Shown: in pieces, positions 10,844 to 23,270 of the stretch
How positions within the stretch are numbered: position 1 is the stretch's first letter
How the letters are laid out: every line of letters starts with the position of its first letter
NCBI RefSeq assembly: GCF_000003815.2
Contig: NC_049996.1
Coordinates: 11,324,856-11,388,855 of the forward strand
Length of the DNA stretch: 64,000 nt
Source: Branchiostoma floridae
Taxonomy: Eukaryota > Chordata > Leptocardii > Amphioxiformes > Branchiostomatidae
Direction: 5' to 3'
Notes under the pieces: model-generated
What the model saw: only the letters and a program-made list of their open reading frames with translations
Databases searched by the model: none
What the model was told of the DNA's origin: nothing
Made by a program: the position numbers and the translations under genes

Positions 10844-13522
10844 CTAGCGGTTTGTCCACGAATTGCAGTGACCCAGTTCACGGCGTTTAGCGTTGGCGAA
10901 AATTATAGATTTTCCCAGCTTTAATCGGAGACTAATAAATCCTTCCAGCGCGCGCGTTAGCAGACTAACCTCACACACGTAGGCCTGGGCGGTGTTCTGA
11001 CTCTACACACGGAAACTCTGAGCAGGACAGATCTGCAAAGGAGCATTTCCTGCCGATCCCAAACACCAAGAAGAACACACACAAAATGGTGTCTTTATGA
11101 GGAAATAAGGGTTAGGGAGAGATCAGGGAGTGTTTGGGGAGGGGTGATAGCATACCAAAGGTCACCAAAAAGGAACAAAACAAAAAATACATGGCGAGGA
11201 TGGAGAGTAACGTTAGTATTGAAAATAGAAAATTGGTAGAAAATTCCAAGTGACAATATTTAAAAAAATGAACGAGGAAATGAAAGTTACACTCGCATCC
11301 CCTGCGACCATTCCTGGATTTTCCCTGACCAATTAGTGGTCAAAACAACCCAACAGCTATATGCTGACCTAAATCTTTGCTTGTGACCTAAATCTGCTGT
11401 ACCAAAGGCAATCGTGGAAAAGTGAAATCTGAAAAATGATAATTCTAACTTTTGTTTATTTGCAATTTGGTAACTAAACTACTTAAACTTGCTGATTTTA
11501 TTATCAAATCTCCGCATGACGGCGTATTAAATTTGCATGAAACAAGCAAACCTTTGTCGCTCAACAATCGTTTACCAACATTAAACCAACCTCCTTGGTT
11601 AAACAAACTGACAGGTCAATGACTGATTGTCGACAATGATATACACGCAGCCAGGAAGTGAAAGTAGGCGTGCCAAACGTCACTTTACATGGTTAGCCGT
11701 GGTACAAAAGCGACACCTAGCGATAGCTCTGTGGTGGGGGTGTTTGTGTTCTCTGCACCTGTACAAAATAAAGTTTGCTCGTACGTCGATTGCCATTGGT
11801 CAAAATAAGTGATTACTTCATCAACTGAGTATCTTTCAGCATATAGTACTGAGTGGTTGTCTAGGTATGATACCTTTGCAAAACATTTGCAGCCCACCAA
11901 AAACAACCGCGGTATCAAAAACCCTGGTTATGTTTAGTCAATACAAGAAGTCAACGATACCTCGGCAGTCAACAAAGCTTTGTGCCTGCGTTTTTTGTCG
12001 AGCAAACAAGATTGCTTATCGCGTAAAATTTCACCGACAACATCACCAGCGGAGCTACAGTACAAACGTCAGAAAGGGTTGTCATGTTCTGATTTTAATC
12101 GACTCTTCTTTGCAATCAAGACTTCAGCCTATGTCAGGGAACCATGGCTTTACGTACAGGGCATCCTTGCGGCGGCTTTGAAAACTACAGTGTTTGAATA
12201 AGGACAGCAACACTCAACAGGTGGGTGAGTGAAGAAAGATTGGTCATGTGTATTTAACTGTACGGTTGCCTGTGATCTGAATTGTTGAATCCTTGGTCAA
12301 AGTAAGTCTTTGATGTGATCAAAAGGTCCGTATTTCGGCCATTACTTGAAGACACAACACCTTTGAAGAAGGGACAGGTGGTTATGTCAAGTGTGCCTCT
12401 GTGAAGGACAAACATCTCCCACGTACTGCAGCTAGGCTGGGTTTTATGGTGTTTTCTACTGTGTGAGGAGCGGTGAAGGTGGCCAGATAGAGAAAACCGG
12501 AGAACACCTACAATAGCAATAAGTTAGATTAAAAAAAATGATAAAATGTTATTATGAAGAGATATCTGTTTTGGGATCGTTTGCATCGTACATACGTTTG
12601 TATGTATATATCGTATGGTTAGAGAGTTTGGCATAAGCGATCGTATTATAATAGTATTTTGTTAGATATACATTGAAATGCCAAGTACTGACATGTACAT
12701 ACAATGTATCTTTCAATTTCCCCATCAACCTGGATGGCAGCTTTTCAGTTAACCTTCCTCTAGCTACCCAACTCCATAATCAATACAAATTGGTTCTAAA
12801 CGGCTAATTCAGTGTTCTAAAAGTTAATTCTGTATGCTGTCCTAGAGTACCGAGAGAGCGTAATATATACTAATGGCTGGGACCGAGGCTAATACAGGTC
12901 AGCAAGCCGGTGGCTGCCTGTTATACACGTATTGAGCAAAACTTGCTTTGCAACTTCTTGATAGTTATCATTACGGATTAAGTATGGGCCATTATATAGG
13001 TCATACTTTGAGCAAAACAGACCGAATACTGTCACGAAATAAACAATGTGACCCGGTTACATTATCGAAACATTTAGACGACACTTCTTTTTGGCAAATA
13101 TTGAACATGAAGTGGTTAACTTGGGGAAAAACTGGGGTACTTTTCATACTTCAAAAAGAGTGAACTAGGCGCGACCTAAATTTTGCTGCTTCGATACACA
13201 TATACAGTCTTTCGACACACATACACCAGTGTCTGATAAACAACAACAATGTTTATTTACATACATTACATCGGTTGGCTGCAAATCTCAGGGTTGAACG
13301 ACTTTACCATAAGCAGTGCGCGCATGCTCTAACCAGAGTCCTCCATACTTTACTGGTATCCGGTTACGTCATTCATCGTCAGGTGTTTTGACCCTTTGTA
13401 AAAGATTAGGGAAGCATAACCTTTTAGAGGTCTATCGACCATCAAATCGGTTGCACCAAACATACAGGTCAGTTACCACAGAGGACTTACAGCTGTTGAC
13501 TGGGCTGTTCCTGCATTTCAGA
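10844..13522. other. Intergenic region between HTATIP2 and the Mab-21-like gene
   Basis: About 2.7 kb between divergent genes. Only short open frames are present, none with a recognisable domain. Sequence next to 10844 presumably includes the HTATIP2 promoter and 5' UTR. A cAMP-element-like TTACGTCA occurs near 13364; its use is unknown. Confidence 0.4.
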
Positions 13523-16500
13523 ATGTCACAGTTGGTGTCGAAGCGGAAGAGAAAGACGCATGGAAAGGAAAGGTAGGTTCTACTAACACTAACAGAGTGG
13601 TCAGATTCACTGCATGCGTCGTACGGTTTTGATGCTGTAGAAATTTTCAAGCAGGCTGTGACTAAACAGCCACTGGCAATAATTTAGGACAACATTTTTC
13701 GTACTGTGACAAGGCAGCTTAATTTTGCAGGACACGTGTATGGCTATCTTATGAATGTCTTTTCTGAGTTAACTGTCGTGCGAAGACTATGCTCTAAGTT
13801 GCTATTTGCTAATGATGTTGTCATGGCGTTACAAGGTGTATAAGGTCGAGATCTTGTATCCATTCAGGGTTACATTGAAACGACCCCCACCTCCCACTGT
13901 GCAAGTCCTTGTTACGGGTTACGTGTAAAGATAAGAAAGATCAAAGGATCAAATGGTAACATTTCAGTTCAAGTGTAGACGATAGTCTTCGGAGGCAACG
14001 AACGAACCATATGCATACAGTAGTCACATTGCATAGATACCCGTAATCTCCCGAAACCTATGAGTGAGAAGGTAATGTATACCTATGACCTTTGTAAAAG
14101 GTTTCAGAGAGGCTCTTCTTCTTGGCTGTTGTTTAGCCCTTGCTTTTTAGGGATTATCTGTACTTATTCATTGTTTCTGTACATCGCTTCTGCATGAAAC
14201 CTTACGCGCTTGGAGATACACGGCCATTTCCCCATTCTTACCCTTCCTCTCCTTACTCTCAACACGGAGGGGGTAAGTCATACATATTTGTATGTTTTCG
14301 TTCTTACATGTAGAGTGTAGATAGATGTGATCAGTATACTCCTCCCACCTGTACCACATATCCTGACTAAATCACGCTTCTAGCAGCCCCTCCACTGGCC
14401 AGACCCTTTCGGAGGAGCTACGATCAGCACTCAACAGTGTAACACAGCTACGGTACCAACAATCTACTCTCTAAGCAGAGTTTGATAGGGAAATCGTGAC
14501 CTTTTTCTTATATGCAGTCTTTTTCTATCAGCTATCCATATCCACATCATGGGAATAGCTGAAGGAAAAAGACGGCATATAAGAAAAAAGGTCACAATAT
14601 TCACGATCTACCTCTGCTTATGAGAGAACCACCAATCTAAACCTTCAAGTGTTCAGTAGCTCGCAACGGCAAGCCCTATGTCTTTCTGCAGGTGCGTGCA
14701 AAAATGGAGCTTACATTTTTTTCAAGAAAGCTCTGATTTCCAAAATGTGTGGGAGACTTTCCTCATAAGTAGTGGTTTAGAGACGTTATTGTAGCGCTGT
14801 GATTCTATTTGTTTTTCTTCCCAGATCTTCGTGGGCACAAGGCTATTGTAGACACCAGTCGCACCGGCTGGACAGATTACCGTTATGGGGTGCACTAAAT
14901 CTACTCACGTATCTTAAGCACTCCACTTTAAACGTTGCTATGGTTACAAAGACTCCACATTTGTGGAAGGATTTCGTTCTGTTGGTACAGAGAGTAGGCG
15001 CCGTTTTTTATCAGTGGTCTCAAAACAACTAGAGTCAACATAGCTTCCACCGCACCTGGCCACACAACATTTATCCCCATCATGACACTCAATAATTACA
15101 GCCCACCAGACCACCTATTTTGATTCCACAAGAAAATAGAGATATTGATTCATCGAAAAAAATGTTTCATAAAAGGGCTTGTGTGATTCAATATGTAATT
15201 TTTGAATCAAGTTATTCCCAGATCTTGTTACACACAATACTCAGAGTCAGAGTGCAGGACTTGGGCTCGCTTGATTAGGTTATCTCAAAAGCGAGTGGTA
15301 CAAAAGAACCTCGTTGTTCGGCTATGGGCTACACTAACCCTTCATCATCAACTACTCAGTACGCGACCCCAAGTAATTACCTGGTTCCCAAAACAGCCCT
15401 TAACTACATTAAGGAGGAGTGCTTTAACCATGGAGACCACAGGAAACAGTAACAGTTTTTGTCAGAGTTAAATGGGGAATGGTGGATATTGAGGGCTGTG
15501 AAGTGGATATTTTCTGTGCATCAGGAAAGCGTGTTGCTACAAGCAGGCTTGGTGCATTCGGAAGTTGTAACGGTTTGATCTTTTCTTGTGGGTAGAGCTG
15601 GTATATTTGTCTTAATGTTTCCTCCTTTCTTTGGCATTGTTCAGCCAGGTGCCCTATGAATGCCTGTATCTCGCTGAGATTTAGCAATGTATATATATAT
15701 GAATGCATTTTGCAAGAACGGCGAAGAATGTATCTTATTAGATTTTATATCTCGATGTTGTTCTTTCATGTAATTGAAGAATAACATTCTGGGTCTGAGT
15801 TACGTATTGAGGTATACCCACAAATTAAACTTCACGGTGAGATACACAAACAGTGCCAAACACTGATAGGATAGGGCCAGGCAAGGATAAAAGATTTAGG
15901 AAAGACTACCGTATGATACAACTAAATTCATGATCGAAAGCATTCAGTTGGACCTTTTATTTGGAAAAGACGGTCCAGACGGGGAAGGTAGTCCGTTGCG
16001 TTTTGCTCAGTAAAAGAGAAAGAATGTATCAACATGATTCCTAAAAACGGAGTCTTTATCATTATACTATCGGAGTAGTGAATTGTACTTTTTCTTTCCT
16101 GAATTCATTTAAATGTGTTTGTTGTTTTAGAGTTACCATGGCGACGAAGGTCCGGTTTTGGGACAAGCCATCCTCCGTCAAGAAGAGGACATGTAAGTAT
16201 ATCCCTATCTTCAAGGGTACTTGACCTACAAATCCATGAATGTGGTCCACGAGCATGTCGGAATTTGGTGTCTATGGTCTATCAACAATCTAAGAAGGAT
16301 TAAAAGTTTCATATGACTTTAAGTACAAAATGTGATGTTATTTTCCGAGTAGTGCCCGAACAGTGCAACTTTTGGTTTGTATCAAATTGATGCTTGTCTT
16401 ACTTTTCATTTTCGTGTATTTATATTTTTCTGTAGCTACGTCACTTGGCATCCTGACAAAGCGACCAATCAGAAGAACAGACAGTGAGTCATACCTTGAC

Positions 16501-17526
16501 CAATACATCCGCACGTACTACAAGAGCAAACTTGAGATCCCCTGTAGCGCGATTTTAAGTGTTCGACAAAGCGTGGCCGATGTTTTGGGGGCTTTGAGTC
16601 CACTTGTACAAGAAAACGAGTACAGCATGACTGTAGGGGACTTCGTGTGTGTCGGAAGCGGATACGACGGAATGAAAAACGGCATCCCCGACGAATTCGA
16701 CGTCGTCGTGCCTTTTCGACTCGGCCCGAAGTGTTCCGAGACCCGCCGACCGGCGACGGACTACGTGTGCGTGCGATCTCGGAGAGGTTCGAAGAACGCG
16801 GGAAAGGACACATGGTCGGGATGTCGGACGGGGGAGGGATACATTTCACCCATCAAAGTAACAAAGCGGCTACAGAAAATAGTTCTAAAGGCGCTGGAAG
16901 AAACGGGACTGCCGAATGTGATCATTCACCCAGATTGTCGTAACGCGCTCGGGGGAGAGAGAGTCGGCGTTCGGCTGAGTACGGAAGACGGTGTGACAAT
17001 TCGTCTGCTTCCCGCCTTAGGCACAGTGGACCAGCTGGAACCGTTTCTGGTGGCCATATCGTACCGAGACGACCCGGACTACACTCTATCCGACTACTAC
17101 TGGAGAAGATGCTACTGCGTAGAGGAAGGGAAAGTCGTCAGATATTTGTCACAAGCCGACGACGGCCGAAGGATAAAAGTACTTCAAGTCATGAAACACG
17201 CTTTCCGCAAAGACGCGATGTTGCGCCACCTGTCGGATTACGTCATGAAGACAGTTCTGATGCACATGTTTGACCAGCACATTGACGAAGACGACTGGCA
17301 CGCCTACAGTTTCGCCGCGTGTTTCATGGAGATGCTACGGCTGCTGCACGGATACATGAAGAGACAGAACCTACCCCATTTCTACATGGATGACGTCAAC
17401 GTGCTGAGGGACGTGCCCGCGCCCAGACTAGCCAGCATGACCGGCAAGGTGGAGAGCCTCCTAGCGAGCGAACAGGAAAGGACACGTTTGCTGAGATCCC
17501 AGTTTCCTGTCACTATGTCTCTTTAG
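13523..17526 (+). CDS. Mab-21 domain protein, cGAS-like nucleotidyltransferase fold
   Basis: Exons 16131-16192 and 16436-17526 are well supported by GT-AG sites (donor GTAAGT, acceptor TTTTTCTGTAG) and give 381 aa from the ATG at 16138. An upstream exon 13523-13572, rich in Lys/Arg, joins in frame and would make 400 aa; it is tentative. The body shows the nucleotidyltransferase signature: V-G-S-G-Y-D, then ~11 residues, then D-E-F-D-V-V-V-P, matching the GS...E-x-D of cGAS. Further on come the Mab-21-type V-T-I-R-L-L-P-A-L strand and a helical C-terminal half with MKTVLMHMF and the LPHFYMDDVNVL segment. The strand that normally supplies the third catalytic acid carries Arg. The 5' end of exon 2 (16363-16435) also reads open with a hydrophobic stretch, but this is spliced out in the model. 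It could be an ITPRIP-like, Mab-21-like or cGAS-like receptor; substrate unknown. Confidence 0.8.
14465..14628. mobile_element. Foldback (hairpin) element in the first intron of the Mab-21-like gene
   Basis: The left arm begins CTCTCTAAGCAGAG and continues gtgacctttttcttatatgc and gtctttttc; the right arm is its imperfect reverse complement, ending ctctgcttatgagag. Arms are ~75 bp at roughly 85 percent identity around a ~15-20 bp loop. The terminal word resembles CTCTCCAAGCAGA at about 63570 and CTCCAAGCAGAT near 26955 and 27513, suggesting one transposon family. Confidence 0.7.
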
Positions 17527-18393
17527 ACGTTGGGCAACAAGTGAAACTGATATAGATAGACAGATAGATAGATAAATATATAGATTGATAGATAGATAGA
17601 GAGAGAGGGGAGACAGAGAGAGAGAGACAGAGATGTATTGTAGCAATAGGACACGATGGGATATGAAATGTGCAAATGCTACAGGACCGCTAATATGCGT
17701 CAGAAATCACGACATGTTCCTGTTTGCCTAACAAGAAAGGAAATATTAATAGTTATGTTAAGTTATTTTTACACTTTTGTATTATAAAAGATACAGAAAA
17801 TTTATTTTGCACATATATAGTTTGTACAGCACAAATTAAGAAGTACAGATTAAGAATAGTTACTGTCAAAGAGAAATTGTAATTGAAAGAAAATGAATAT
17901 TGCTCATGAACGGGTAAAAGAAATTTCATTAAAAATGACAAACTTCTTTCAAATTTTTCTGAATGTACTTTATTTCCGATCACGTGCACGTTATGCTGGT
18001 ATAGGAATATGATATTAAGTCAATGATTCGGCCATCGCCAATAAACATATGACATTAGTACATTTTCAACTTCATCATTGTACAGGAAACAAAATATTGA
18101 AATAGGTAATATAAGGGATAAATAGAATAGATTTGAATAAATTATCAAAGTTATCATGTGCAGAGAATTGTGGACCCATGCAAACACATTTAATACAGAA
18201 ATACAAACATACACATTCAAACGTCAAGAACAAATAAGAGGAGGGAACTCATATTACAACATGTAATCCAAACAAGTGACTGCTTGCGAATGATTGTGAA
18301 TCAGTACAAGTAAGTTGTGATAAATATCTATGAAATGACTCAACTATACAACTACATATATAAACAAACTAAGACCATGAATAGTTAACAGTA
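17527..18393. other. Convergent 3' UTR/intergenic interval with a GATA/GAGA microsatellite
   Basis: Lies between the stop codons of the two tail-to-tail Mab-21-like genes. A gataga/gagaga simple repeat occupies about 17552-17632. The rest is AT-rich and should contain both 3' UTRs. No gene is seen. Confidence 0.6.
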
Positions 18394-21274
18394 CTAGTAG
18401 TCTCCTCTCCGTGCAGATAGTCTGCTCAGGTGTCTCAGTAGAGTGTAGAAGTTGGCTGACACGTCAGATATCTGTGCGTCCGTCAGGTCGGCCAGCAAAT
18501 TGGTGTCGGGGAAGAAGAAGCTCCTACAGAAGCGTGTCCTCATGCACTTGTGCAGCCGTACTAGTACACCCTGCCACGGCCCTTCCACGCACAGCAGACC
18601 GTCCTCCCACGAGTCCTCCCGGCTTGTCTCTGCCGGAGCACTCCGGGCCTCCACCCGGGCCACAAACCCGCTCCGGCCCCACTCACTCCGCACACACACG
18701 TCCATGTGCTGGTTCTCGGAAAACTTCAGGTCCACCCGGGTCAGGGAGTTAGAGAGGGAGGGTCCGGTGTGGTTGGCATGGTTACCGTTGTACCTCTCGG
18801 TCACGTGGTTTTGAAGCTGTTCTTCTTCGTGACGCCAGTAGTCATGCGCACGCGCGCTGACACCGTTCATGTCATTTTCGTCGACGTCGTCGGCAGTCAG
18901 GTCATTGTCCTCCCACAGTACGCATGCGCGAATCACGTTCTGTGGTAGAAAGCAGATCTCGTCCACGATCTGCGCATGCGCCATGATGACAGATGGATTC
19001 ATTTGTAGCATGACGGAATCCCACATCGGGAGAGTACTTTTGGTGAGCCGGTCTTCTATCAAATCGGTCGAGATCGCCCATTTTCGCCCTTCGATCATTT
19101 CCGACGCGTCTCCGAACTTTGACGAAGACGTGGCACCAGGATAATGCCTGGCTTCCATGTGCCAAACGATGACGGTTCCCTCTACTTCATGCTTCATTCT
19201 CATTGGCAGCTTGTTCAAGGGGACTGCGCTGTCAGGCCAACCGTAACAGGTTAGTGACGTCACTAGCTCAACCGTGATGGTAGGAAAGTCGCCATAACGT
19301 TCTATCAGCAACATCACCACAGGTCTCTTCTGTCGCACGATGACGTCAACGACCCGGGACCAGGGCAGCTTGGGCACGTCGCCGTCTCGTACCCATCGCA
19401 GTTCGGACTGTATGGTGAGTTTCAGATGCTGCACAGCTGACGAGACGATACCAAACAGCCAGGTGTAGATCTTTAAGGGGTTCAGGTAACGCTCTACGTC
19501 AAGGAAAGCCGTCCATCGCGCCGGTTTGGTCCGGTTCTCGGATACTTTGTACAGGACCTGGTTGGCGGGAATGCTCGCTTGGTCTCGGCTAGTCCAAACC
19601 TAAAGAGCCAAACGAAAATATTTTGGTTTCAGAGCAAACTCAAACTTACAAACTTAATGTACAACACGGTAATACTTTCCACTCGGACCCAGCCATATTA
19701 CTCACAAAGGGCATCAGAATCCAACAACTCTAACTGCTTTATTTCCAATCCCCCATAACATTTTCTTTCCTAAAATCATATCTCATTCTCTTCGTTGTTT
19801 TGCAGTAGCCAGTCTCCATATTACCTGCATGTATGTGAAACGTTACACATGCTCACAAGCTATCGTGAAAAATATCAGCCATACACATGATCATTTATCA
19901 CGTCTGCAGTGAAAGTGTACCCGCCGTCTTTTGTTACCAAGTCGTGTACAACGGTACTTTCGGCTCCCATTAGAATCGTCCACAGAATTGGCGACATGAA
20001 ACCCCATTCGCCCTTAACAACCCAAATGTTGACTTACCACCTTAATCAAATAGCCCACCAGCGTTAGTAAAAACACAACGCTAAATACCGCCTTGTTTTG
20101 CCATTAAGCGTACAGTGCCCCTTTCACCTTTTGAGAAATAAAATGCTGAAAGATCCTTTGATCCGTGTGGTATTCACGTCTTCCTGTTGCTATGTTATGT
20201 AGGGTTTCTCTCAAATGTATCCCAGTTACGGCGTAACGTTGTAAAAGAAAGCTTTTAGAGAGAGATCGTTTTTTAATGTCAACCGAATAGTACTAGTAAT
20301 AGTAGTAGATGGCGTTTCGCGTGTGTATCAATCAAATACTGGACAGGCCGTATACCTTCGTGTTTATGTGGGCATAGCTATAGAAGCAACACACACTGGA
20401 AAGTAACGGATGCTACAGTAGCTGTTGATGGATGTCTAGTATTCATTCTTTTAGAACAATCAAAATCTACATTATTGAGGTCAACTTGTCAATTTCAGAG
20501 AACTACTTCAATACGAATAAAGAGAACACAATACATTAAAACCGACGCGTATTTTCATTTTTCAGTCTTTTAGAAAATTAGATTAAGACTATTTCCGTCA
20601 GTTTGTTAAACAAAGTGCAATGTACTGTAAATCATTACAGAAAACTAACAGAATTGTTTTTCCCACAAAGATTTCTTCATTATGTTCGTGTCAGTAAACA
20701 ATCATGTTTTGGGGTTCTTGTTGTTACTGACGTAACGGTTTTCCACAGGTCCACTATTGTACATCATCAGGCAACACTAAACGCACCGATTGAGTAATTG
20801 AATTGGGTCCTGGAGCGAAACTACGTCCTTTGAACGAATCAAAGACTGACACAGAAAATAGGCAACACAAAGGACCAGAGCAAAATAGCTTCTTCTTGTT
20901 GTAATTCTGTAATCTGTGAACAATACAAGCATTTGACTCTTTTCAAATAGTAGGTAGATTCATAGGCTCCAAGAAAATTGCATTAAACATCGGTGAAAAA
21001 AACAGCTGTTTACCTCAAAATCGTCCCAGTCTTTGCCGATATCCAGAGGCAGTCGGCATTGCAGGACGTTCGGAGTCACCACTCGGACGAGATCGGCAAC
21101 ATTCGTCTCCTGCTCGAAGCAGTCCCGAAACTTCCTGTTGGCTCTCATGTGTTTGAAGAGGCCACTCAGAACGCTCAATGCGACGTCAAGTGTTCGTCTT
21201 GTCGAGTCGTTGACCAGTCCAATCGGTCCTGAGGAGGCCGAAATGTCGTCTGATCTCGACTCCTGTGACGCCAT
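18394..21274 (-). CDS. Divergent Mab-21-like protein (ITPRIP/Mab-21 type)
   Basis: Two exons, 21274-21014 and 19599-18394, joined in phase 0 by a GT-AG intron of ~1.4 kb, give 488 aa. Exon 1 has a helical N-terminus and the segment NVLQCRLPLDIG, which occupies the place of the E-x-D-bearing strand in active relatives. Exon 2 contains LNPLKIYTWLFGIV (spine-helix-like), the ITVELVTSLTCYGWP strand that in Mab-21 proteins precedes the C-terminal domain, and a distal CRSFFFPDTNLL matching the family's HYFLPNLDLF-type segment near the end. No GS...[DE]-x-[DE] signature is visible, so it is probably a non-catalytic relative. A Met-free stretch precedes the methionine at 19434, so the two-exon model is needed for the N-terminus. 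Membership is inferred from motif order; function unknown. Confidence 0.7.
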
Positions 21275-22199
21275 CTTAAGATTTACCTGTTACAGTGACA
21301 AGTCAGTGACCCGGTGCGATACTCTTCCGCAGTGGTTAAGCTGGTATTCAACTCCAACCTGTCCCTCTACACACTCAAAAGTAGAATTCAAAGTCTTGCA
21401 GAAACTTCTCCTTCAAAACCACCTGTTTCGTCCAATCAGCTAAGCATTAATGTTACCATAGCCCGTAAAACCCGGTTGTGGTACCACCCTTAATATAAAA
21501 GGGCGGTGTTTACATAGGGGTAAATCATTTGCAGAGCGCAGCGTAGTCGCGTTGTTATTGGGACAAATAAAAGAGCGCAATTGTCAATAGAATATTTGAC
21601 AGCCGTTAGATAGAATCTGGCGTGACGTTTTGCCCACACACTTCAAATCTGTGTGACGTTAACGTATGTAAACTGAACACGTCAGTCTGGTTTATCTGTT
21701 GGGGACGCCATTATCGTCCCTGTCAAAGCCTTGTGTAACCCAATAGACGTACATAGTATAATAATTGTACTTATGTTTCATACCTAGCGTGCCTAGTCAG
21801 TAAGATTCGTGATGGAACCAACTCACAAAACGATTGTTGATGATGATGTGTCAGAGGGTAATGGGAAGACAGTCAGATCATTATTTTCAAGATCACAGAT
21901 AGAATATCTGAGAAATGGAGAATCGAAGATGTCAATAATAAGGGGTAAATCCTTATATTGCTTTTATTTTCGTATTCTCGATTCTGGGCCCAACAACATT
22001 GTATTACTAGTATTCAAGTTGGTTGTAAGTAAAGCAAGCCGATCCTGCAACACTCATATTTTTAAATTGTCGCATAGTGCAACTAGCTGACAATAGAGCT
22101 TCTGTTGAACTACATTACCATCACAGCACAAGGAGGATACATTGGACTACTGTCTAACATTAGTCATAATCCATAACCATCATCATCTGATATTGTCAT
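21275..22199. other. Intergenic region with a TATA-like element
   Basis: Contains TATAAAAG on the + strand at 21494-21501 (TTTTATATTAA on the minus strand, ~220 bp upstream of the minus-strand Mab-21-like start). A short plus-strand frame starting at 21809/21812 could be a first exon but has no recognisable partner. Confidence 0.4.
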
Positions 22200-22791
22200 A
22201 GATAAAGTAGATGTGACAGCTATAATAGTATGGTCAGCTCATATACTACTGACAGGATAGCTACAAAATGTATGATCTCACTAGATCAGTTAGGAATAAG
22301 TAATTGTATGCCATATTTATAGTAAGGCTTAGATGTAAGTATAGTTTGTTTGTTTGTTTATTTTCAAACGCCTGGGTGGCCTATTCAAATTCGGTAAACT
22401 GGTTTTCGATAGGGCCCAGTTTCTGGTAAGACATTGAAATGATTTTTTTATTCCTGTGGACATGTAGGGCAACCCTTTTCCTTTTAAATGACTATAGTTT
22501 TATTTCCTTTTAAATGATCATAATTTTATGATCTACAGGTAAGTACCATTTCAAGGGTGAGGATATTGGAAATTAACAAGCTACATTTTGAGGTCTTCTC
22601 GAGGGTCTGGGTAAAGAAACATTACGATGAAGGTGCGTGTTGGATTAAATGGGATCATTTTCAACTTGCCTTTTCTAAGCTCTTTACTGTATTCATTAAT
22701 TTGGCTATCATAGTAAGGCTTGAAACTTTAACTTAGGCAATGTCTGAGAAAGTAATAAGAAAGCAACAAAAAGTATCAAAGTACTCAACAA

Positions 22792-22797
22792 TTTATT
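22792..22797 (-). promoter_or_regulatory. Polyadenylation signal of the left cyclin-O-like copy
   Basis: AATAAA on the minus strand, ~480 bp after the stop codon. The same hexamer in the same context (aacgAATAAA) is kept at the mirror position 32425-32430 of the other copy. Confidence 0.6.
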
Positions 22798-23270
22798 CGT
22801 TGAGATAAGAAAATGTTTTCTTCATACAATGTCACAATCGCTGTCCCATATTCATAATAAGTTATTACTTTTAAAATAGCAGCATAGCATATATTATATA
22901 TCTTATGTACAACAGTCACAATATTGGATAATTTTCCAACTACTCTCAATATTCAATACATCACATCACATTACATTTCATCACATTACATAGTATTGCA
23001 CTTTGTGAATAGTCTCATCTGAACAACATCATTATCATGCCAGCACAATATGAATAATAATCTTACACAAGGACAGCACAATTTTACACAACAATGTTAA
23101 AATGCATCTTTCAGATAAAAACTCAGATCAAGTAGACTGTGATTGACCATTAACCAGTGGGTTTAGCAAAGGTAGTTTACATCTGTTCTAAGGTTGTTCA
23201 GCATCACTTCAGAACACGGGTGTCATAAGTCAGATGAGAGTTGTGATGTGGGATGGACGGAGGTCAAAGT

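Noticed and set aside
16363-16435. Hydrophobic N-terminal extension of the Mab-21-like frame (MQLLVCIKLMLVLLFIF...), which would be a signal anchor
   Set aside because: The stretch ends in a polypyrimidine tract and TGTAG acceptor, and the upstream exon at 16131-16192 joins in phase; it is more likely intron read-through.
18411-19144. Several plus-strand frames opposite the Mab-21-like exon
   Set aside because: Antisense shadows of the minus-strand coding exon.
21809-22090. Short plus-strand frame (starting MMEPTHKTIVDDD) 3' of a TATAAAAG word
   Set aside because: It could be a first exon, but no downstream plus-strand exon or domain could be linked to it before the duplicated cyclin-O arm.
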